Shown here: piece by piece, positions 43,241 to 53,592 of the stretch
Numbering within the stretch: position 1 is the first letter of the stretch
How the letters are laid out: the number at the start of each line of letters is the position of its first letter
Assembly: GCA_965213935.1 (NCBI GenBank)
Contig: CBDCAO010000012.1
Span: 2,728,001-2,792,000, forward strand
Origin: Bin52 sp965213935
Lineage (GTDB): Bacteria > Pseudomonadota > Alphaproteobacteria > Thalassobaculales > Thalassobaculaceae
Direction: 5' to 3'
Length of the DNA: 64,000 nucleotides
The notes under the pieces: model-generated
What the model saw: only the letters and a program-made list of their open reading frames with translations
The model's database searches: none
Told to the model about the DNA's origin: nothing
Made by a program: the position numbers and the translations under genes

Positions 43241-43684
43241 ATGATCTCGGCCGGACGGATCCTCGCGGTGCTGTTCGTGACCTGGCCTGTGGCCGTGAAC
43301 GCCGACCACGAACTGGAGAACCGCGACACCACGAGGGGTCAGGTGCTGTACCAGGAGCACTGCGCATCCTGTCATGGCGCCGAACTCGAGGGACAGGCGA
43401 ACTGGCGGACTCCGGGAGCCGACGGGATCCTGCCCGCGCCCCCGCACGACGCGAGTGGCCACACCTGGCATCACGACAACCGCCTGTTGTTCGATTACAC
43501 GAAACTGGGCGGCGAGACACTGGTGCGCGAACGCGGCATCACCGGGTTCAGGAGCGGGATGCCCGGTTTCGCCGGAGTACTGGGCGACGGGGAGATCTGG
43601 GACATCCTGGCGTGGATCAGGTCCACATGGCCCGACGATATCCGCGAAATCCAGTCCGAACGAAACCCGGTACACCGGCGCTGA
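43241..43684 (+). CDS. exported c-type cytochrome of the copper module
   Basis: A 147-residue monohaem cytochrome with signal peptide (about 1-21, ending VAVNA). The haem motif CASCH is at 41-45 and the likely axial Met is M107 in FRSGMPGF. It contains an extra His pair (GHTWHHDN, about 73-80). It is the last gene of the cueR-divergent set. Linkage of CopC/CopD with a cytochrome c suggests a redox step on copper or protection of respiratory metalloproteins, but this is inference. It converges on the oxidase gene with a 15-bp gap. Confidence 0.85.
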   Translation: MISAGRILAVLFVTWPVAVNADHELENRDTTRGQVLYQEHCASCHGAELEGQANWRTPGADGILPAPPHDASGHTWHHDNRLLFDYTKLGGETLVRERGITGFRSGMPGFAGVLGDGEIWDILAWIRSTWPDDIREIQSERNPVHRR

Positions 43685-43699
43685 CCCGGCGGCCGCCGC

Positions 43700-44995
43700 T
43701 CACCGTCCCGCGGCAATCCGGTCGCGCCACCGGTACCAGGCAACGGCCGCGGGCAGGAACCAGGGGCGGCCGGTATACAGTGGCCGGGTCGAAAACGGCA
43801 CGCGGTCGAAGCCGGTACGCCCTTCCGGACGTCCGAGCACCTGCTGGCCCAGCCTCGTGCCGAGGTAACACGCCATCGACACTCCGGATCCGCAGTAGCC
43901 CATGGCGTGGTGAATGCCGTCGTGCTCGCCGACATGCGCCAGCCTGTCGAAGGTGTAGGCGACGAAGCCCATCCAGGAATGGCTGATCCTGACTTCCGAT
44001 AACCCGGGAAACAGCCGGACAAGGTCCCGGCGCAACAGGGCGCCCGCCCTGAGCGGCGAGACCTCGCCCGTGGTGACCCGCCCGCCGAAGAGGATGCGGG
44101 TACGATCCGGTGACGGCCGGTAGTAGTAGACGACGTCGCGGGTGTCGCTGATCACCCGGTCGGTCGGCAGCAGGCGATCAAGCACCCCCGGCGCCAGCGG
44201 CTCGGTCGCGATCATGTAGCTGCCGATCGGAATCACGCGACGGCGCAGCCACGGCACCAGACCGTCGGTATAGCCATTGGTCGCCACGATCACAGAGCCG
44301 GCCTCGATGTCGCCGCGCGATGTCGACACCGTGGTCCCCCTGCCGGCGCGAACCAGCCGGCTGGCCCGGCAGCCGGTGACCAGGGTCACGCCCGCGGCGC
44401 GGGCCCGGTCCAGCAATCCGCGATGCAGGCGCGCGGGATCCACCGAAGCGTGGGAGGTGTAGACGACACCACCGCAGTAGGCATCGGTCCCGATTTCCCT
44501 GTGCTGTTCCGCACGGGGAACCGCCCAGCCCTCGCCGGCGCGATCATCGATCGAACGGGCAAGCCTTTCGTAGGCGGCCCGGCTGTGCGCGGCGTGGAAC
44601 CGGCCCGGCACCCGGAAGTCGCAGTCGATGCCCTCCTCGCGCACGAAGTCGCCGATCCAGGCCAGCGCCGCACGCCCCTCGGCCACGACCCCGCGCGCGA
44701 TGTCGGCCCCGTGACGGCGGGCCAGATCGTCCTCTTCCGGCTTGATGCTGGTACTGATCTGCCCCCCGTTGCGCGAACTGCAGCCCCAGCCGGCAGTCTC
44801 GGCCTCGAGCACGACCACCTCGCGATCGGCCCGGGCCAGCTGCAGCGCCGCCGCAAGTCCGGTGTAGCCGGATCCGACCACCACCACGTCGGCGCGGACG
44901 GGAAGATCGACAACCGTTGCAGGTTCCGGCGGAGTCCGGTCCCACCAGTAGGGTGCCGGCCGGAAGGTATCGGTCACGCCCGTGCTGCTCATCAA
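43700..44995 (-). CDS. FAD-dependent amine/amino-acid oxidase (DAO family, PuuB-like)
   Basis: A 431-residue flavoenzyme. The dinucleotide-binding start is VVVGSGYTGLAAALQLARA (about residues 35-53). GWGCSSRNGGQ follows, as in gamma-glutamylputrescine oxidases, and C-terminal YCGSGVSMACYLG closes the FAD site. The probable substrate is a secondary amine or gamma-glutamylated polyamine; no polyamine operon is adjacent. The start overlaps the methyltransferase stop by four bases, so the two are translationally coupled. Confidence 0.87.
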   Translation of the reverse strand: MMSSTGVTDTFRPAPYWWDRTPPEPATVVDLPVRADVVVVGSGYTGLAAALQLARADREVVVLEAETAGWGCSSRNGGQISTSIKPEEDDLARRHGADIARGVVAEGRAALAWIGDFVREEGIDCDFRVPGRFHAAHSRAAYERLARSIDDRAGEGWAVPRAEQHREIGTDAYCGGVVYTSHASVDPARLHRGLLDRARAAGVTLVTGCRASRLVRAGRGTTVSTSRGDIEAGSVIVATNGYTDGLVPWLRRRVIPIGSYMIATEPLAPGVLDRLLPTDRVISDTRDVVYYYRPSPDRTRILFGGRVTTGEVSPLRAGALLRRDLVRLFPGLSEVRISHSWMGFVAYTFDRLAHVGEHDGIHHAMGYCGSGVSMACYLGTRLGQQVLGRPEGRTGFDRVPFSTRPLYTGRPWFLPAAVAWYRWRDRIAAGR

Positions 44996-45888
44996 CCGTG
45001 ACCTCCCGGTTTTCCGTCCACCGCATCCGCCAGCGACAGCCGGGCGCTGCCGGGACGCAACGGCCGCTGCTGGGCCGGGTGCGGGACCCAGCCCGTCATG
45101 GTCAGGATCCGGAAACTGGCCCGGATCCGGCCATCCGCAGCCGCATGGCGCTGCCTGTAGAGTTCGGCGGCCCGCATGAACAACGCCGCTCGCGGGGGCG
45201 TGCGTTGACGCTCCACCACCAGGTTGGTCTCCGCCATGCCCCGCAGGTCCCGCATCAGGTCAAACGCCGTGGCGTAGGTTACGGTGATCTCGTCGCTGTC
45301 GACCACCGGCAGCGCGAAACCCGCGCGTTGCAGCAGGCTGCCGAGATCGCGGACATCGGCCATCGGCGAGGTCCTCGGACTGCATCCGCCCATGATCTCG
45401 AGTTCCGCCTCCGCAAGGCAGTCACGAAGCTCGCTCAGGGTCCCGGCTCCCAGCATTGACGCAAGCAACAGCCCGTCCGGCCGCAGTGCCCGGCGCAACT
45501 GTACCAGCGCGCCTGGCAGATCGTTGGTCCAGTGCAGCGACAGGCAGCTCACCACCGCGTCCAGGCTGGCCTCCGCGAACGGGAGCAGTTCCTCGTCACA
45601 GGCGAGCGCCGGTCCCTGCCGCAGCGCGACCTCGGCCATCGCCACCGACAGGTCGGCATGGACGAGCATGCGCGGCCGGCGGGTGCGAGGCCAGACCTCG
45701 GCCAGCACCCCGGTGCGGCTGCCGAGGTCGAGTACGGTGGAAAAGTTGCGGTTGAGATCGAGCAGGCGTTCAAGCAGGCGGGATGCGGCCTCGCGCAGCA
45801 GGAAATCGTGGTCGTCGAAACCGGGCGCAGCCCGGTCGCGCCGCTCCCGCAGCAGGCGACGGTCGAAAGGTGCGTGGCCGGGCTCCAT
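44992..45888 (-). CDS. class I SAM-dependent methyltransferase (BioC/NDUFAF5-like)
   Basis: A 298-residue methyltransferase. SAM motif I is VLDLGSRTGVL (about residues 52-62), motif II is near PFAEASLDAVVSCLSLHW, and LRALRPDGLLLASMLG follows. Family members with this N-terminus (FDRRLLRERRDRAAP) are alphaproteobacterial homologues of NDUFAF5, which acts on complex I, and are usually next to comF and grxC. Here grxC lies about 2.3 kb away on the opposite strand with two metabolic genes between. Start ATG 45888 matches the family; the longer frame is rejected. Confidence 0.85.
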   Translation of the reverse strand: MEPGHAPFDRRLLRERRDRAAPGFDDHDFLLREAASRLLERLLDLNRNFSTVLDLGSRTGVLAEVWPRTRRPRMLVHADLSVAMAEVALRQGPALACDEELLPFAEASLDAVVSCLSLHWTNDLPGALVQLRRALRPDGLLLASMLGAGTLSELRDCLAEAELEIMGGCSPRTSPMADVRDLGSLLQRAGFALPVVDSDEITVTYATAFDLMRDLRGMAETNLVVERQRTPPRAALFMRAAELYRQRHAAADGRIRASFRILTMTGWVPHPAQQRPLRPGSARLSLADAVDGKPGGHG

Positions 45889-46030
45889 GACGCGACTATG
45901 CCACGAACCGGGCGGCCTGGGGCACGGGCCGGTTGCCGTCTGGCGCAGCAGCGCGTGTCGGTTTATCGTCGGGTCCGATGCGGTGCGGAAGGGATCCGCG
46001 GCGCGAACAGACCCGACGGGAGAACGTGAC

Positions 46031-46921
46031 ATGGCGCGAGTAGGTTTCATCGGACTGGGTAACATGGGCGCGCCCATGGCTCGCAATCTGATCCGCGCCG
46101 GTCACAGCCTCAAGGTGTTCGACCTGTCCGAAGAGGCGATGAACTACGTCGTCCAGTCTGGCGCCGAGCCGGCACACTCGGTCACTGACGCAGCCAGCAG
46201 TGTCGAGTTCGTGGTGACCATGCTCCCGGTCGGAGCCAACGTCAGGCAGGTCTACATCGAGGACCAGGTGATCGGTGCGGCCGACGCCGACACCGTGATG
46301 ATCGATTCCTCGACCATCGACGTCGAGAGCGCGCAGGCCGCCCACGCCGCGGCCGAGGCGGCAGGCTACCGCATGCTCGACGCGCCGGTCTCGGGCGGTG
46401 TGGTCGGAGCCGAGAATGCCACCCTGACCTTCATGTGCGGCGGCTCGCCCGCGGTCTTCGAGGCGGCGCGCCCGATCCTCGAGGCCATGGGCGGCAAGAT
46501 CGTGCATTGCGGCGCCGCGGGGCTGGGGCAGGTGACCAAGATCTGCAACAACATGCTGGCCGGGATCAACGCACTCGCCGCCGCCGAGACCATGACCATG
46601 GGCCAGCGTCTCGGGGTGTCCGGGAAGACGCTCTACGAAGTCATCTCGGCTTCCACCGGACGGTCGTACTTCTTCAATGAATCCAACCCGGTCCCGGGTA
46701 TCCTGCCGGCCATGCCGGCCAGCAACGGGTTCAAGCCGGGGTTCATGGCCAAGCTGATGCTGAAGGATCTTCGTCTCTCCCAGGCTGCCGCCCAGGCATC
46801 GGGAACCGCGACACCGCTCGGAGCCGCGGCAACCGCGGCCTTCCAGGCCCTGGTCGAACTGGGCCACGGCGACGAGGACACCGCCAGCATCATCAAGCTG
46901 ATCGATCCCGAGGTCAGCTGA
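46031..46921 (+). CDS. 3-hydroxyisobutyrate / 2-hydroxy-3-oxopropionate dehydrogenase family protein
   Basis: A 296-residue beta-hydroxyacid dehydrogenase. GFIGLGNMGAPMARNLI (5-21) binds NAD(P). DAPVSGGVVGAENATL is the substrate signature, and K170 (GLGQVTKICNN) is the catalytic lysine. Sequence alone does not separate 3-hydroxyisobutyrate dehydrogenase (valine catabolism), tartronate-semialdehyde reductase and related enzymes. It is followed 19 bp later by a CoA transferase gene, so the pair may process a short-chain hydroxy acid and its CoA ester. It is divergent from the methyltransferase gene. Confidence 0.9.
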   Translation: MARVGFIGLGNMGAPMARNLIRAGHSLKVFDLSEEAMNYVVQSGAEPAHSVTDAASSVEFVVTMLPVGANVRQVYIEDQVIGAADADTVMIDSSTIDVESAQAAHAAAEAAGYRMLDAPVSGGVVGAENATLTFMCGGSPAVFEAARPILEAMGGKIVHCGAAGLGQVTKICNNMLAGINALAAAETMTMGQRLGVSGKTLYEVISASTGRSYFFNESNPVPGILPAMPASNGFKPGFMAKLMLKDLRLSQAAAQASGTATPLGAAATAAFQALVELGHGDEDTASIIKLIDPEVS

Positions 46922-46940
46922 CGTCCCCTGGGAGACAACA

Positions 46941-48104
46941 ATGCCGTCCCTCTCGCATATCAGGGTTCTGGACCTCACAAGTCACCTTTCAGGCCCGTAC
47001 TGCGCCATGATCCTGGCCGATCACGGCGCCGATGTGGTGAAGGTCGAACACCCGCTGGCCGGAGATTCTCTCAGGCTGACTCCACCCTTCCAGGAAGGCG
47101 AAAGCGCCCCGTTCATGCTGTGGAACCGCAACAAGCGGTCCATCGCACTCGATCTGAAGGACCCGGCCGAAAAACAGCGCCTGATCGAGCTGATGCGGGT
47201 GGCCGATGTGATGATCGAGAACTTCAGGCCGGGCACGGCCGCACGTCTCGGCATCGACTACGACGCGGCAGCCGCGATCAACCCGGCGCTCGTGTACTGC
47301 TCGATTTCCGGGTTCGGCCAGACCGGGCCCTATGCGCCGCGGGGCGGGTTCGACCTGATTGCCTGCGGCATGTCCGGCCTGATGGCCATCAATGGACCTC
47401 CGGAAGGACCGCCCTACCGGATCCCGGTTCCCGTTACCGATCTTGCCGCGGGGATGAACGGAGCCATCGGCATCCTCGCCGCCCTTGCCGCCCGTGAGAG
47501 GACCGGCCAGGGCCAGCACGTCGATACCTCGCTGTACGAGGCCGGGATCGCGCTCGGGGTCTACGAAGCGGCAGGCCTGTTTGCCACCGGCGAGGTTCCC
47601 GAACGCCTCGGTCAGGCGCATCGCGGCAGCGCCCCCTACCAGCTGTTTCCGACGGCAGACGGCTACATCACCATCGGTGGTGCCCAGGACAGTTTCTGGC
47701 GCGGCGCCTGCGACATTCTGGGCTGTGCGCATCTCGTCGACGATCCGCGCTTTGCCACCAAGGCCGACCGGGTCGCAAACAACGCCGCGCTGGTCCCCGA
47801 ACTCGAGGTGTACTTCCGCAAGCAGACCACAGAGCAGCTGTGTTGCGCCTTCGAGGCCGCCGGGATCCCGGCCGGGCCGGTGATGGATCATCGACAGGTC
47901 TATGAAGATCCCCAGACCCGGGCCCGCGAGATGGCGGTCGAGATCGAGCATCCGAAGGTCGGCAGGATGAAGACCATCGGCATTCCGGTGAAGCTCTCGG
48001 CCACTCCCGGTTCGGTGCGCCGGCCGGCGCCGATGCTTGGCGAACACGGTGACGAGGTGAGCGCCGACTGGCTTGCCAGGGTTCCGCAGGCGGCGGATGA
48101 CTGA
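46941..48104 (+). CDS. CaiB/BaiF family (class III) CoA transferase
   Basis: A 387-residue family III CoA transferase. The Asp forming the mixed anhydride is D167 (VPVTDLAAGMNGA). GADVVKVEHPLAGD, IENFRPGTAARLGIDYDA and SISGFGQTGPYAPRGGFD are typical. A GGGAGA ribosome site precedes the ATG. The acyl acceptor and donor are unknown. It follows the hydroxyacid dehydrogenase gene closely and precedes glutaredoxin by 59 bp. Confidence 0.9.
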   Translation: MPSLSHIRVLDLTSHLSGPYCAMILADHGADVVKVEHPLAGDSLRLTPPFQEGESAPFMLWNRNKRSIALDLKDPAEKQRLIELMRVADVMIENFRPGTAARLGIDYDAAAAINPALVYCSISGFGQTGPYAPRGGFDLIACGMSGLMAINGPPEGPPYRIPVPVTDLAAGMNGAIGILAALAARERTGQGQHVDTSLYEAGIALGVYEAAGLFATGEVPERLGQAHRGSAPYQLFPTADGYITIGGAQDSFWRGACDILGCAHLVDDPRFATKADRVANNAALVPELEVYFRKQTTEQLCCAFEAAGIPAGPVMDHRQVYEDPQTRAREMAVEIEHPKVGRMKTIGIPVKLSATPGSVRRPAPMLGEHGDEVSADWLARVPQAADD

Positions 48105-48163
48105 GCGGACGCGGGAAGACGGCCCGGAGCAACGTGACCCGGGATCGCAACGGGGAGGCGGTA

Positions 48164-48424
48164 ATGGCCACAGTCGAGATCTACACCAGCCTGTTCTGCC
48201 CGTTCTGCTTTCGCGCCAAGCGGCTGCTGACCGCCAGGGGAATCGCGTTTACCGAGATCGGCGTCGACATGGACCCGGCCCGGCGTGCCGAGATGCGCGA
48301 GCGCGCGGATGACAGGCACACGGTACCGCAGATTTTCATCAATGGTGTCGGCATCGGCGGGTCGGACGAACTGCACGCGCTCGACGCCTCCGGCCGACTC
48401 GACGAGATGCTGGCCGCAGACTGA
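48164..48424 (+). CDS. grxC: glutaredoxin 3
   Basis: An 86-residue dithiol glutaredoxin with active site C12-P-F-C15 (CPFC; classical GrxC has CPYC). TVPQIFINGVGIGGSDEL holds the cis-Pro and the glutathione-binding GG. It reduces disulfides and glutathionylated proteins in the cytoplasm. CGGGGAGG lies before ATG 48164, ruling out the upstream in-frame start. It is followed by the nitrilase-family gene, a pairing conserved in alphaproteobacteria. Confidence 0.93.
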   Translation: MATVEIYTSLFCPFCFRAKRLLTARGIAFTEIGVDMDPARRAEMRERADDRHTVPQIFINGVGIGGSDELHALDASGRLDEMLAAD

Positions 48425-48458
48425 CACCGCCACACCCCGACCGACAGGGAGACAACCG

Positions 48459-49316
48459 ATGACAGGAGTCAGGGTCGCCTGCATCCAGACCAATTCCGGG
48501 CCGGACCCGGACCGCAACAGTGTCGAGGTGGGCGAGATGATCAGGCAGGCTGCCGCGGACGGCGCCGAGCTGGTCACCACGCCTGAAATCGTCGGAATGT
48601 TCGAGCCCGACCGCACGCGCGCGCTCGCCGCTGCTCGCCCTGAAGAAAGCCATCAGGTTCTGGCGCGGTTCCGGGAAATCGCCGCCGAGGAGGGCATCTG
48701 GCTGCTGATCGGTTCGCTTTCGATCAGCATCGGTGACGACATGCTGTCGAACCGCAGTTTTCTGGTCGCACCGGACGGCCACATCGTCGCGCGGTACTCC
48801 AAGATCCACATGTTCGACGTCCAGGTCGGTGACGGCGCCACCTACCGCGAATCGCGGACCTACCGGCCAGGCGAGAAAGCGGTGCTCGCGGCCACTCCGT
48901 GGGGAATGGTCGGGATGACCATCTGCTACGACGTGCGGTTCCCGGCACTCTATCGCGGCCTTGCCCAGGCCGGTGCAGGGATGATCTTCGTGCCCGCCGC
49001 CTTCACCAGGGTGACCGGCGAGGCGCACTGGCACGTGCTGCAACGGGCCCGGGCGATCGAGAACGGGTGTTTCATCATCGCACCCGCCCAGACCGGAACC
49101 CATGCCGGCAACCGTCGAACCTACGGCCATTCGCTCATCGTGGCGCCATGGGGAGAAATCCTGGCTGACGGGGGCACGGAAACCGGGATCACCATGGCAG
49201 ACTGCGACCTCGATGCCGTGGACACGGCCCGCGCCAGGGTCCCGTCTCTGACCCACGACCGCCCCTATTCCGCCCCGGTTCCCGGCGATCACGCACTGCG
49301 CCTCGCCGGCGAATAG
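48459..49316 (+). CDS. carbon-nitrogen hydrolase (nitrilase superfamily, Nit1/Nit2-like)
   Basis: A 285-residue amidase with the catalytic triad E43 (TTPEIVGMF), K115 (YSKIHMFD) and C156 (TICYDVRFP). Nit1/Nit2-type enzymes hydrolyse deaminated glutathione or omega-amides such as alpha-ketoglutaramate (metabolite repair). Location next to grxC supports the glutathione-related role. The ATG at 48459 has AGGGAG upstream. The gene converges on accA with an 18-bp gap. Confidence 0.88.
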   Translation: MTGVRVACIQTNSGPDPDRNSVEVGEMIRQAAADGAELVTTPEIVGMFEPDRTRALAAARPEESHQVLARFREIAAEEGIWLLIGSLSISIGDDMLSNRSFLVAPDGHIVARYSKIHMFDVQVGDGATYRESRTYRPGEKAVLAATPWGMVGMTICYDVRFPALYRGLAQAGAGMIFVPAAFTRVTGEAHWHVLQRARAIENGCFIIAPAQTGTHAGNRRTYGHSLIVAPWGEILADGGTETGITMADCDLDAVDTARARVPSLTHDRPYSAPVPGDHALRLAGE

Positions 49317-49334
49317 GCCCCGCCGCCCGGCCGG

Positions 49335-50288
49335 TCAGCCGAGTTCGCCGCCGATCGCGAGGAACCGTTCGCGCCGCAGCCGGCGCAGTTCGGCCGGGTC
49401 GTGGTCCAGCACTTCGGCAAGCTCCTCCTCGACCGCGTCGGCAAGGCTGGTCAACGCGGCCGTCTTCTCCCTGTGCGCCGCGCCAAGGGGTTCAGGCACC
49501 ACCCGCTCGACGATCGACAGTCGCAACAGGTCCTGCGCCGTCAGTCGCAGCGCCTCGGCCGCCTCCCGCGCATGGTCGCCACTGCGCCACAGGATCGAGG
49601 CGCATCCCTCCGGTGAAATCACCGAGTAGATTGCGTGTTCGAACATGATCACCCGGTCGGCAGTGGCGAGAGCCACCGCACCGCCGGACCCGCCTTCGCC
49701 GATGATGGCGGAAATGATCGGTACCCGCAGCGAGAGGGAGGTCTGGATCGAACGCGCGATCGCCTCGGCCTGGCCGCGTTCCTCGGCCCCGATACCCGGA
49801 TAGGCGCCGGCCGTATCGACGAAGGTCAGCACCGGCATGGTGAACCGGTCCGCCATCCGCATCAGCCGGCCGGCCTTGCGGTAGCCTTCCGGACGCGCCA
49901 TTCCGAAGTTCGAATCGAGACGCTGCTGGGTCGACTCGCCCTTCTCCGTACCGATGACCATGACGCTGCGGCCACGAAACCGGCCCGGACCGCCAACGAC
50001 CGCCCTGTCTTCGGCAAAGTGCCGGTCGCCGGCCAGTGGCGTGAAGTCCTCGATGAGCTGTTCGACGACATCCTTGAAGTGCGGTCTGTCCGGGTGCCGC
50101 GCCACCTGGACCTTCTGCCAGGGCGTCAGCTTCTGGTAGGTGGCTCGCAGCTGCCGCTCGACCTTGGTGTTCAGACGGGCCACCTCCTCGGCGATGTTGA
50201 CGTCACTCTCGTCGGACAGGTGCCGCAGTTCCTCAATCTTTCCCTCGAGGTCGGCGACAGTCTTCTCGAAATCAAGAAATGCGCGCAT
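49335..50288 (-). CDS. accA: acetyl-CoA carboxylase carboxyltransferase subunit alpha
   Basis: A 317-residue subunit that, with AccD, transfers the carboxyl group from carboxybiotin to acetyl-CoA, the first committed step of fatty acid synthesis. It shows the N-terminal helix LDFEKTVADLEGKIEELR, then AHPDRPHFKDVVEQL-like and GTEKGESTQQR stretches. The active-site region PGIGAEERGQAEAIA and GEGGSGGAVAL is intact. It lacks an adjacent accD, as is common. The next same-strand gene, starting at 51476, encodes a lipoprotein. Confidence 0.95.
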   Translation of the reverse strand: MRAFLDFEKTVADLEGKIEELRHLSDESDVNIAEEVARLNTKVERQLRATYQKLTPWQKVQVARHPDRPHFKDVVEQLIEDFTPLAGDRHFAEDRAVVGGPGRFRGRSVMVIGTEKGESTQQRLDSNFGMARPEGYRKAGRLMRMADRFTMPVLTFVDTAGAYPGIGAEERGQAEAIARSIQTSLSLRVPIISAIIGEGGSGGAVALATADRVIMFEHAIYSVISPEGCASILWRSGDHAREAAEALRLTAQDLLRLSIVERVVPEPLGAAHREKTAALTSLADAVEEELAEVLDHDPAELRRLRRERFLAIGGELG

Positions 50289-50393
50289 TCAGGTTCCGCA
50301 ACCGAAGAGAACAGCGAGGGTTTTCTCCCAGGGCCGGAGCGCACCTGCATCCGGGCAGGCACGCCGAAGGCACGAGGCACTCACGAGCGGGCC

Positions 50394-51476
50394 TCACCCG
50401 GCGGGAACGGGACCGCTCCCCGCCACTTCCGGCCGTTCGAGGTCAACCGGCGCACAGTACCCGCCACCTTGACGAATACCACGACACAGAACGCGGAGCA
50501 CATTGTCCGGTTCTCCGACCGCCGTGACCAGCCACACGGAGGTGCCTGTTGCGGCCCTCACATACACGAGCATCGGAACATGCAGGCCGAGATCCACCGG
50601 GTGACGTTCGAGCAGGACCCGCCATCCCCGCATCGCCGACACCCGGTCCGGATAGGAAGCGAGGTGGGCACCCCGGGTCTTCACGGTGTCATCCGCGCCG
50701 GAACCGGTCGCAGTACCGCCCGCGCCGGGGGGATCGCGGGGCGGCAGGTCATCGAGCAGCGATCCGGTGATGACGGTTTGCGCAAGAGCGGGATCGGGTT
50801 CCATGTCCTCGCCGGCTGCGGGCGGGCCGGAACCGGCAACCGCCGGCCGTGAAACAATCGAGCCGGTCGCAATCGAGGTGGTCACGAGCGAGGCGGTCCC
50901 GGCATCCGCAGCAGGCGTCGCGTCACGGTCGGCTTCGAACATGGACGGACCCGGCGCTGCGACGATGGCACCGGTGACCGGCACACTGCCTGCCGCTGCG
51001 GTCGCGAGGACGGAGGGCGATGTGGCCGGAGGCCTCGGGGTTCCCGTGGCATGCGGGGAAGGCGGCACCGGCCGGTGCGGTACGGATGCGACACTGCCGG
51101 TCGCCCCGGCTTCCGCGACCCGTTCGGCGCCCCGGGTCACAGCGACGGGACGGTCCGTCGACCGTTCGTCATCGATCCCGACCGCCTGGAAAAGTGCGTC
51201 GACCCGGCTCGCCCGCGCCACCCGATCCGGAACACGCCGGACAACCGAAGCGCGCCCGGCACGCAGTTCACGCAGTCTTCTCTCGATCCGTTGAACGATG
51301 TACTCGCGCCGGCTCTGTTCCCGCCTGTTCCCGCGCCCCAGATCGTTCTGCCCGGCCCTGGTCTCCTGCACCTTGGCGGGAAGCGACCGCGCCCGTTCGG
51401 CAGGGGGCGCGGTGACGGCGCATCCGGCCAGCACGCCGGCCATCACCAGACTGGCCACGACTCGAGCCCCCTGCAT
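50394..51476 (-). CDS. lipoprotein with Pro/Ala/Thr-rich linker and C-terminal SPOR-like domain
   Basis: A 360-residue protein. The lipobox is LAGC (Cys at residue 19), so it is lipidated after export. A basic helical region (about 30-95) and a long low-complexity linker rich in Pro, Ala, Thr and Ser (about 100-270) follow. The last 80 residues (GAHLASYPDRVSAMRGWRVL to GGGYCAPVDLE) look like an SPOR peptidoglycan-binding repeat, with two Cys that may form a disulfide. Recruitment to denuded glycans at the division site is inferred from the fold. Confidence 0.72.
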   Translation of the reverse strand: MQGARVVASLVMAGVLAGCAVTAPPAERARSLPAKVQETRAGQNDLGRGNRREQSRREYIVQRIERRLRELRAGRASVVRRVPDRVARASRVDALFQAVGIDDERSTDRPVAVTRGAERVAEAGATGSVASVPHRPVPPSPHATGTPRPPATSPSVLATAAAGSVPVTGAIVAAPGPSMFEADRDATPAADAGTASLVTTSIATGSIVSRPAVAGSGPPAAGEDMEPDPALAQTVITGSLLDDLPPRDPPGAGGTATGSGADDTVKTRGAHLASYPDRVSAMRGWRVLLERHPVDLGLHVPMLVYVRAATGTSVWLVTAVGEPDNVLRVLCRGIRQGGGYCAPVDLERPEVAGSGPVPAG

Positions 51477-51596
51477 CAGACACGTCCCCGGCCCGCGCCG
51501 TCACGTCGTGTCCCGGGCCGGTCCATGACGCGCAGGGCCGGCACCCCGGCGTCTTCAGCCAGGTCAGGACTCACAACGCCAGCGTGTACGCCTCCC

Positions 51597-52328
51597 CTAT
51601 TCGCGGTTTCCGAACAGGCTCAGCAGCATGATGAACAGGTTGATGAAATCGAGATACAGCCTCAACGCGCCATAGATCGACTTCTTCGCCTGCACTTCCT
51701 GATCGTCGCCTTCCCAGTACTCGTTCTTGATGTTCTGGGTGTCGTAGGCGGTCAGGCCGGCGAACACCAGCACACCGATGACCGAGATTGCGAAATGCAG
51801 CGCACTTGACGCCAGGAAGATATTGACGACAGATGCGATCAGGATCCCGATCAGCCCCATGAACAGGAACGACCCCATCCCGGTGAGATCGCGCTTCGTG
51901 GTGTAGCCGTACAGGCTCATGCCGGCGAACATGCCAGCCGCGATGAAGAACACCCGGGTGATGCTCTCGCCGGTATAGATCAGGAAGATACTGGACAGCG
52001 AAAGTCCCATCAGGGCGGCGTAGACCCAGAACACAACCTGTGCGGTGGAAGACGCCATGCGATGGATCCGGGCGGCGAACAGGAACACCATGCCGATCGG
52101 TGCCAGCATGATCACCCACTTGAGCGGCGACAGGTAGATCACCTGCCCGAACGGGGTCAGGACGCCGTTCTGCACTGCGCCAAAGTGGGCACCGAGCGCC
52201 ACCAGGCCCGTGATCGCGAGGCCGATCATCATGTGGTTGTAGACACCGAGCATGTACTGCCGCAGACCGACGTCGATCTGCGCAGCCTCCGCCTGTGCCC
52301 GGGTCATGCGACGCCGTTCAAGTGCCAT
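51597..52328 (-). CDS. Bax inhibitor-1/YccA family membrane protein
   Basis: A 243-residue inner-membrane protein with seven predicted helices. BI-1 hallmarks include LRQYMLGVYNHMMIGLAITG, a central GLSLSSIFLIYTGESI and the C-terminal LYLDFINLFIMLLSLFG with the conserved acidic pair region. Relatives form pH-sensitive calcium-leak channels or interact with FtsH. A GGAGGG site upstream supports ATG 52328 over the longer frame. Confidence 0.92.
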   Translation of the reverse strand: MALERRRMTRAQAEAAQIDVGLRQYMLGVYNHMMIGLAITGLVALGAHFGAVQNGVLTPFGQVIYLSPLKWVIMLAPIGMVFLFAARIHRMASSTAQVVFWVYAALMGLSLSSIFLIYTGESITRVFFIAAGMFAGMSLYGYTTKRDLTGMGSFLFMGLIGILIASVVNIFLASSALHFAISVIGVLVFAGLTAYDTQNIKNEYWEGDDQEVQAKKSIYGALRLYLDFINLFIMLLSLFGNRE

Positions 52329-52419
52329 TTTCGATACCCTCCGGATCAGAGCACACTTCGTTCCCTTGGAGATAGGGGCAAAGGAGCCCGGTTTCAACAG
52401 TGCGGCTTGCCGCGAACGG

Positions 52420-53582
<1,163 letters not shown>

Positions 53583-53592
<10 letters not shown>

